From: UBA2336 sp037443645
GTDB lineage: Bacteria > Bacteroidota > Bacteroidia > Cytophagales > Cyclobacteriaceae
Assembly: GCA_037443645.1 (NCBI GenBank)
Contig: JBBINY010000066.1
Location: 1 to 11,948 of the forward strand
DNA: 11,948 nt
Reading direction: 5' to 3'
Shown one piece after another: positions 7,724-11,948 of this stretch (the stretch's first letter is position 1; each line of letters opens with the position of its first letter). The notes beneath the pieces are model-generated. The model had not been told where the DNA came from, did no database searches, and worked only from the letters and a program-made list of their open reading frames with translations. A program made the position numbers and the translations under genes.

Positions 7724-8748
7724 TTCGGTTCTTCTGGTTTAAGTGCCAGTTGTACAGTGTAATCCTCCGGGTTGTTAACGATGGTGAGTGTATGCCGGGT
7801 AGGATATAACAATTCGAGTCTGCGCTGAGCATTTTTCAGGCCAATACCGCCTGGCGGGGTCATGGGATTTGAGTCTTTTGTATTGAATACCCGCAACCTA
7901 AGCTGTCCGTCAGCTTTCCGAAGGTCTATTTCAACCCGGTTTTGCTTATCAGAATAGTGCGATACGTGCTTGAATGCATTTTCAATAAAGGGCAGCAGCA
8001 ACATGGGGGGCAATGTGAAGCCGGATAAATTATCGGCATATGAAAAGCGGATATCATAGTTCTCATTTTTTCGTAGTCGCTGCAACTCGACATAATTTTT
8101 CAGGTAGCGGATCTCCTTTTCAACAGCTATTTCCTTTCCGTTGCATTCATATAATTGGTATCGCAGCATATCCGAAAATTTTGAGAGTGTTTCACGTGCT
8201 GTGGTGTTTTGCTTATCAATCTGAAAGAAAACGGTGTTTAGCGAGTTAAACAGAAAGTGCGGATTGATCTGGGCTTTGAGGTACTCCAGTTCGGTGTTCA
8301 GTTTCTCCAGTTCAATCTTACGGATAAGTTCTTTCTGAAGGTACCATTGCTTGCTCAGGTAAAGTGTGGAAGCAAATGCCAGGTAAAAAACGGCAATGGA
8401 TAAATTGTAAAACGTATTGTGGAAGAATCCCAGACGAGCCGGGTTGTTTAACACCTGACCATAGAGGTGTACATCATGCAGGTTTTTTAGAGTGACATAA
8501 AAAGTCAGGGAAGCAAGGATAATCAGAAGGCTGCGGCCAAGGGTTTTCCGTGCGCTCAGTGCCGGAACGGCAACGTGCAGGTTGGTGTAAATCACCACAG
8601 CCAGTAAGCCGTTGCGAACAACAAGCTCCAGTACAAAATGGCCCGGTCCGGCCTTTTGCACAATGCCAAAATGGGTGTAGGCATGAAAACCAACCGTGAG
8701 CACCCAGAAAAGGAGATGGTCAATCTTGTACCGGAAGAGACGATCCAT
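7720..8748 (-). CDS. LytS/YpdA-type sensor histidine kinase
   Basis: Membrane sensor kinase that should phosphorylate the LytTR regulator encoded just after it. With the ATG at 8748 it is 342 aa and starts MDRLFRYKIDHLLFW. An in-frame TTG at 8805 would add 19 polar residues, but ATG right before the first membrane helix is preferred. Four hydrophobic segments (about 11-30, 43-62, 70-87 and 112-131) form the sensor part; no separate extracellular domain is visible. A coiled linker (about 134-160) leads to the His_kinase motif AQINPHFLFNSLNTV, with His164 as phosphorylated residue. The ATPase has the N box LLPFIENAFKHV (251-262, Asn257) and the G box PPGGIGLKNAQRRLELLY (298-315). It lacks a classical HisKA dimerisation domain, as expected for this class. 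The signal is unknown. It is divergent from the exported-protein operon across 136 nt. Confidence 0.94.
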   Translation of the reverse strand: MDRLFRYKIDHLLFWVLTVGFHAYTHFGIVQKAGPGHFVLELVVRNGLLAVVIYTNLHVAVPALSARKTLGRSLLIILASLTFYVTLKNLHDVHLYGQVLNNPARLGFFHNTFYNLSIAVFYLAFASTLYLSKQWYLQKELIRKIELEKLNTELEYLKAQINPHFLFNSLNTVFFQIDKQNTTARETLSKFSDMLRYQLYECNGKEIAVEKEIRYLKNYVELQRLRKNENYDIRFSYADNLSGFTLPPMLLLPFIENAFKHVSHYSDKQNRVEIDLRKADGQLRLRVFNTKDSNPMTPPGGIGLKNAQRRLELLYPTRHTLTIVNNPEDYTVQLALKPEEPK

Positions 8749-8809
8749 GCTGAAAATTACTTCTTTAAATGGTGTGCCGAACGACCCTTTCCTGTATTTC
8801 GTCAAGAAT

Positions 8810-8877
8810 AACCATCGGGTTGTCAGGGTTGCTTAACCGGTACTGCTGGTAACCGTAATTTTAGGCAGTACCAAACC
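8810..8877. promoter_or_regulatory. Cluster of AACC/GGTT tetramers in the kinase/operon intergenic region
   Basis: Between the kinase start (8748, minus) and the lipoprotein start (8885, plus) the tetramer AACC or its complement GGTT occurs six times in 68 bp: AACC at 8810, 8835, 8851 and 8874; GGTT at 8818 and 8827. The first four form AACC-N4-GGTT-N5-GGTT-N4-AACC, and GGGTTG is directly repeated 9 bp apart (8817 and 8826). A binding site for the adjacent regulator is plausible but unproven. No strong TAnnTTTG box is present in either direction; the nearest are TATTCTTG (minus, 8810-8803) and TAATTTTA (plus, 8856-8863), each one base off. Confidence 0.3.
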
Positions 8878-8884
8878 ATTGCGT

Positions 8885-9508
8885 ATGAAGTATGCGTTAC
8901 TAAACCTTTTTCTTTCGGGCGCACTTGTCAGTGCATGTTCGCAACCTAAACCGGCTGCCGACAAGCAGGTTGGCGATGGCTGTGAAGATTGTGAGCTGAT
9001 GTTTGTCGGCATGCCACCAACGCTTTCATGGAAAGCAAAACTCGCTGCCTATGACGAGCCCGGTGAACCTATGATCATCAGCGGAACCATCTACAAGAAA
9101 GACGGGAAAACTCCGGCACCCGATGTGATCCTGTATGTATATCATACCGACAATACCGGTCGCTATACGCCCGCGCCCAGGCAAGTGCATGCAAAGGGAC
9201 ATGGCCATTTGCGTGGCTGGATGAAAACCGATGCACAAGGGCGTTATGAATTTAAAACCATTAGGCCGGCAGCCTATCCAAACCGTAGAGACCCACAGCA
9301 TGTTCATCCCATCGTAAAAGAGCCGGGCCTCTCGCTTTATTGGATTGATGATTTTCTTTTTGAGGATGACCCCTTACTGACCGGGCAACAGAAAACGCAA
9401 CAACCCAAGCGGGGAGGTTCCGGTATCATTAAGCTGAGCAAAAGTGCAGAAGGCGTTTGGACCGGCCAGCGTGATATCATTCTTGGATTGAATGTTCCTA
9501 ACTATTAA
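8885..9508 (+). CDS. Lipoprotein of the intradiol ring-cleavage dioxygenase family
   Basis: 207 aa resembling the catalytic domain of catechol and protocatechuate 3,4-dioxygenases, iron(III) enzymes that split the aromatic ring between two hydroxyls to give muconates. The start MKYALLNLFLSGALVSAC is a lipoprotein signal with Cys18 as lipidation site, so it should act in the envelope, unlike the soluble cytoplasmic enzymes of aromatic catabolism. The fold signature is seen in ISGTIYKKDGKTPAPDVILY (65-84), YHTDNTGRYTPAP (86-98), the strand TDAQGRYEFKTIRPAAYP (115-132) and PQHVHPIV (137-144). Tyr131, His139 and His141 match three of the four iron ligands; the second tyrosine (Tyr94 is a candidate) is uncertain. 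An in-frame TTG lies two codons upstream, but ATG is preferred. It is the first gene of a tight three-gene set. The family is likely; the reaction and substrate are unproven. Confidence 0.83.
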   Translation: MKYALLNLFLSGALVSACSQPKPAADKQVGDGCEDCELMFVGMPPTLSWKAKLAAYDEPGEPMIISGTIYKKDGKTPAPDVILYVYHTDNTGRYTPAPRQVHAKGHGHLRGWMKTDAQGRYEFKTIRPAAYPNRRDPQHVHPIVKEPGLSLYWIDDFLFEDDPLLTGQQKTQQPKRGGSGIIKLSKSAEGVWTGQRDIILGLNVPNY

Positions 9509-9512
9509 GCGT

Positions 9513-10106
9513 ATGAAAATGATCAAATCCATTTTAAGGGCATCAGCAGTGGGCCTGGTTTTTGGAATACCCCACACCTTTGCGCAGACCACCTTGCCGG
9601 TGGCCACAACCGACTCAAAAGTGATGTGGACAGGCACCAAAATAACAGGCTTTCATCAGGGCACAGTAAACATCAAAGAAGGCAAGGTTATTATCAAAGG
9701 CGGCAAACTGGCAGGTGGTTATTTTGTAATTGATATGAATTCAATTGCCTGTACGGATATTCCCGAATCAGACCCTGTGCCCAAACGAAAACTCGAAGGT
9801 CATTTGAAGGAAGCTGACTTTTTCGATGTCGCAAAATTTCCTGTAGCCCGGTTTGAGATTACGGAAGTACGCACCCATCCGGACAATCCGGTCCGCTACC
9901 TGGTGCTGGGAAACCTTACCATCAAAGGAATTACAAAGCGTTGGAAAATAGACGTTACGCCTACCACGCAAACCGATAACCTGTTTATCGGCCAGGCCGA
10001 CCTCCGGTTTGACCGGCAACTGTTTGGGGTAGCGTACAAAGGGTTAAAGGATGAACTGGTGCATGACGAAGTGCAGCTGAGCATACTAATAAAAGCAAGA
10101 AGCTGA
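9513..10106 (+). CDS. YceI-like periplasmic lipid/isoprenoid-binding protein
   Basis: 197 aa. YceI-family proteins form a lipocalin-like beta barrel that holds long isoprenoid chains such as those of polyprenyl quinones; they occur in the periplasm or in electron-transfer settings. The signal peptide is MKMIKSILRASAVGLVFG..., with likely cleavage after HTFA (Ala24). The mature protein begins with the usual DSKVMWTGTKITGFHQGTV (34-52). The family hallmark LKEADFFDVAKFPVARFEI spans 98-116, followed by GNLTIKGITK (133-142) and a C-terminal barrel strand (about 183-195). The ATG at 9513 is 4 nt after the dioxygenase-like stop. An upstream in-frame ATG at 9492 would overlap that gene by 17 nt and spoil the signal peptide. 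The next gene starts 2 nt downstream, so all three are probably one transcript. The ligand is not determined. Confidence 0.9.
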   Translation: MKMIKSILRASAVGLVFGIPHTFAQTTLPVATTDSKVMWTGTKITGFHQGTVNIKEGKVIIKGGKLAGGYFVIDMNSIACTDIPESDPVPKRKLEGHLKEADFFDVAKFPVARFEITEVRTHPDNPVRYLVLGNLTIKGITKRWKIDVTPTTQTDNLFIGQADLRFDRQLFGVAYKGLKDELVHDEVQLSILIKARS

Positions 10107-10108
10107 AA

Positions 10109-10957
10109 ATGAAAAATTTTATTCTGCCGGTTTTTCTGCTCATCGTCATGGAGGCAGGTGCGCATCCCGGGGTGGGCATTGTAATGGATAGCAAAGGAAA
10201 TGTGTATTACACCGACCTGAAGCAGGTATGGAAAATTGATACGCATGGAAAAAAGTCGGTAGCCGTCCGTAGCGTACACACCCACGAGTTGTACATGGAT
10301 GAGCATGATAACCTTTTTGGCGAGCACTTATGGTATAACGGTGAGCGGCTCAACACCTGGGGCCATTACGTTTGGAGATATTCAGCGGATGGCGAGTTCG
10401 AAAAAGTAATTCCCGATACGGAAGGTTTCCTTACCAACTACAGTTTTGTGCGCGACCACCACGGAAACATGTATTGGGCGCATCGGGACCAGGATTGCCA
10501 GAAAGTAGTGAAGCACGATCGCAATGGGATTATCACGAAAATGGGTGACCAGTGCATGGAAAACATCCGTTCGATGACGGTTTCACCGGAAGGCAACGTA
10601 TATGCGGTTGATCTGTACGATGTAAAAAAAATTGACAGGTTTGGCCGCGTGCACACGCTGGCCACACAATTGCAGGAGGGCAGTGTAGCCCAGGTTTTTG
10701 TTAATGATCCGCATCAGTTAATGGGCCTTACCACCGATAAGAATGAGAATGTGTATGTGGCGGTGTACGGTGCCCGCAAGGTGAAAAAGGTAACACGCGA
10801 GGGAAAAGTGACCACCGTGTTCAAAACAACCATCAACTGGTCGCCAACCGGAATACTCAGCGCCCCCAATGGCGACTTATGGATACTGGAGTGTTCACCC
10901 ACCAATGCCGTGCGTGTGGAGCGGATTACTGCGGATGGAAGGCGGATAGTTTATTAG
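10109..10957 (+). CDS. Secreted NHL/SMP-30-like beta-propeller protein
   Basis: 282 aa with a signal peptide MKNFILPVFLLIVMEAGA, followed by HPGVGIVMDSKGNVYYTD. Repeats of the form D/P-x-G-N-V-Y with a following strand recur at about 26-44 (SKGNVYYTDLKQVWKI), 64-76 (EHDNLFGEHLWYN), 116-136 (HGNMYWAHRDQ), 159-176 (PEGNVYAVDLYDVKKI), 209-229 (KNENVYVAVYGARKV) and 253-275 (PNGDLWILE). That gives six recognisable blades, a normal number for an NHL or SMP-30-like propeller. It has no membrane anchor or lipobox, so it is probably periplasmic or released. Proteins of this fold can be ligand-binding scaffolds or enzymes such as lactonases; no catalytic set is assigned here. The ATG lies 2 nt after the YceI-like stop, and it is the last gene of the set. 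The fold call is good; the function is unknown. Confidence 0.82.
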   Translation: MKNFILPVFLLIVMEAGAHPGVGIVMDSKGNVYYTDLKQVWKIDTHGKKSVAVRSVHTHELYMDEHDNLFGEHLWYNGERLNTWGHYVWRYSADGEFEKVIPDTEGFLTNYSFVRDHHGNMYWAHRDQDCQKVVKHDRNGIITKMGDQCMENIRSMTVSPEGNVYAVDLYDVKKIDRFGRVHTLATQLQEGSVAQVFVNDPHQLMGLTTDKNENVYVAVYGARKVKKVTREGKVTTVFKTTINWSPTGILSAPNGDLWILECSPTNAVRVERITADGRRIVY

Positions 10958-10989
10958 GATTATCCTTAAAAATTATTCAGTCATTGTTT

Positions 10990-11005
10990 CATGGGGTTCG
11001 CCATG
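10990..11005. terminator. Weak hairpin between convergent genes
   Basis: CATGG-GGTTCG-CCATG can form a 5-bp stem with a 6-nt loop. It lies in the 75-bp gap where the propeller gene (plus) and the helicase gene (minus) converge, where termination from both sides is expected. Flanking GTTTC (10986-10990) and GAAAC (11019-11023) could extend pairing around it. No U-tract follows on either strand, so this is only a candidate. Confidence 0.2.
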
Positions 11006-11032
11006 ACGATGGTATTTCGAAACGGATGCTAA

Positions 11033-11948
11033 TCAGGCCGGCCTTCTTGGCTGACGATTTCTCCCGAACTTCTTCCTGCGCTGATGGAAACCGCTTTTCT
11101 TTTTTACCTGGGGGTTGTAGAGGGGGCCCTCACCCAGAAAGTCGGGAAGGTTTAGTTTGGGCACTTCCTTGCCTATCAATGTTTCGATGCTGTAAAATCG
11201 CTTCTGGTCGCGTTCATTAATAAAAGTAATGGCCGTTCCGGTGGTTTCTGCGCGGGCAGTGCGGCCGATGCGGTGTACATAATCTTCCGGATCGGGCGGT
11301 ACATCCCAGTTGATCACCATGCTGATGCCTTCCACATCGATACCACGTGATAATACATCTGTGCCGATAATGATGTTGAGTTGCTTGTTTTTAAAGGCGC
11401 GCAGAATTTCTTCACGCTCGGTTTGCTCCAAATCAGAACTAAATGCCTTTGCGGGAATATTCAATCGTCTGAAAGTATAGTCAAGTTTCTTTACCGTTTC
11501 CTTGGTTGAGGCAAAGAGAAGGATGGACTTCCAGGTGTGAGTGTTTAAGATGTGCGTTAGCAGTTTTTCTTTTTGTGTGTCGAACACAACATAAGCCTCC
11601 TGAACTATTCCTTCTGCCGGTTTGGCAATGGCAATGTTAATCTCGAGGGGTTGTTTAAGGATTTTGTTGGCAAGTGCACGTATCTTCGGTGGCATAGTTG
11701 CCGAGAACAATAACGTTTGCCTTTCTTTCGGCAAATAACTTACAATTTTTACAATGTCATCATAAAAACCCATGTCGAGCATGCGGTCAGCTTCATCTAA
11801 GATCAAATGCTTAAGATGATCAAAAACCGTAGTTCCTGCCGCCAGCAGGGCAATTAACCGACCGGGCGTAGCTACGATAATGTCGGCTCCTTGTTCGAGT
11901 GCTTTTTTCTGCTGATCCCAGGCAGCGCCATCGCCACCGCCATAGATC
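11033..11948 (-). CDS. DEAD-box ATP-dependent RNA helicase, RhlE-like, 5' end cut by window edge
   Basis: ATP-driven RNA unwinding enzyme that acts in ribosome assembly or RNA decay. The last 304 residues are visible; the Q motif and Walker A lie beyond the right edge. Numbering from the first visible residue, the order is YGGGDGAAWDQQ (motif Ib region, 2-13), ATPGRL (26-31), the DEAD motif in LILDEADRMLDMGF (48-61), SAT (82-84) and then the second RecA-like domain. That domain has LLFASTKET (96-105 region), GTDVLSRGIDV (195-205) and DYVHRIGRTARA (222-233). The frame runs on upstream of a TTG at 11806, which is an internal Leu codon and not the start. The C-terminus (about 281-304) is a lysine/arginine-rich tail likely to bind RNA. 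Motif spelling fits the RhlE group, but other DEAD-box subfamilies cannot be excluded from a partial sequence. Confidence 0.95.
   Translation of the reverse strand, partial: IYGGGDGAAWDQQKKALEQGADIIVATPGRLIALLAAGTTVFDHLKHLILDEADRMLDMGFYDDIVKIVSYLPKERQTLLFSATMPPKIRALANKILKQPLEINIAIAKPAEGIVQEAYVVFDTQKEKLLTHILNTHTWKSILLFASTKETVKKLDYTFRRLNIPAKAFSSDLEQTEREEILRAFKNKQLNIIIGTDVLSRGIDVEGISMVINWDVPPDPEDYVHRIGRTARAETTGTAITFINERDQKRFYSIETLIGKEVPKLNLPDFLGEGPLYNPQVKKKSGFHQRRKKFGRNRQPRRPA

Noticed and set aside
7720..8805. Longer kinase reading frame starting at TTG 8805
   Set aside because: The extra 19 residues are polar and unlike the family N-terminus; the ATG at 8748 sits right before the first membrane segment and is the more likely start.
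9492..10106. Longer YceI-like reading frame starting at ATG 9492
   Set aside because: It would overlap the upstream gene by 17 nt and place seven residues before a good signal peptide; the ATG at 9513 gives a cleaner start.
11033..11806. Helicase start at 11806
   Set aside because: The codon is TTG inside the conserved HLILDEAD stretch; the frame stays open with helicase motifs to the window edge, so it is internal.

Overview
The window looks like ordinary chromosomal DNA from a member of the Bacteroidota, most likely near the Cytophagales. This is inferred from gene content and style, not from a marker gene. The supporting signs are: a PurM beginning MSDRYTQRGVSASKEDVH, a MutS with the GPNMAGKSALLRQTA form of Walker A, a LytS/LytTR two-component pair, start codons without clear Shine-Dalgarno sequences, and elements matching the Bacteroidota -7 promoter consensus TAnnTTTG before purM and mutS. 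No tRNA, rRNA, CRISPR array, insertion sequence or phage gene was seen, and no gene is visibly broken.

Layout. Positions 1-3184 (minus strand) hold a SpoU-family RNA 2'-O-methyltransferase, a lipoprotein M61 peptidase with a PDZ domain 3 nt behind it, and then purM (cut by the left edge) with its own likely promoter. Positions 3245-4250 hold a DinB-superfamily protein on the plus strand and a small multi-pass membrane protein on the minus strand; their stop codons are one base apart. Positions 4350-6947 hold full-length mutS on the plus strand. Positions 7001-8748 (minus strand) hold a LytTR response regulator and its LytS/YpdA-type histidine kinase, with the kinase first and a 4-nt ATGA overlap. 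Positions 8885-10957 (plus strand) hold a tight three-gene set: an intradiol-dioxygenase-like lipoprotein, a YceI-like protein and a secreted NHL-type beta-propeller. A DEAD-box RNA helicase of RhlE type runs in from the right edge on the minus strand (11033-11948).

How the genes may work together. Most are housekeeping: purine synthesis, mismatch repair, RNA modification and RNA remodelling. The accessory part is 7001-10957, where a sensor/regulator pair is divergent from three consecutive exported proteins. The 136-bp gap between them carries a cluster of AACC/GGTT tetramers that could be regulator sites. A possible reading is that the kinase senses an envelope or extracellular signal and the regulator controls an operon that handles quinone- or catechol-like compounds outside the cytoplasm. 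The gene arrangement is seen directly; the regulatory link and the chemistry are inference. I did not find a clearly new system; the three-gene exported set is the best candidate.
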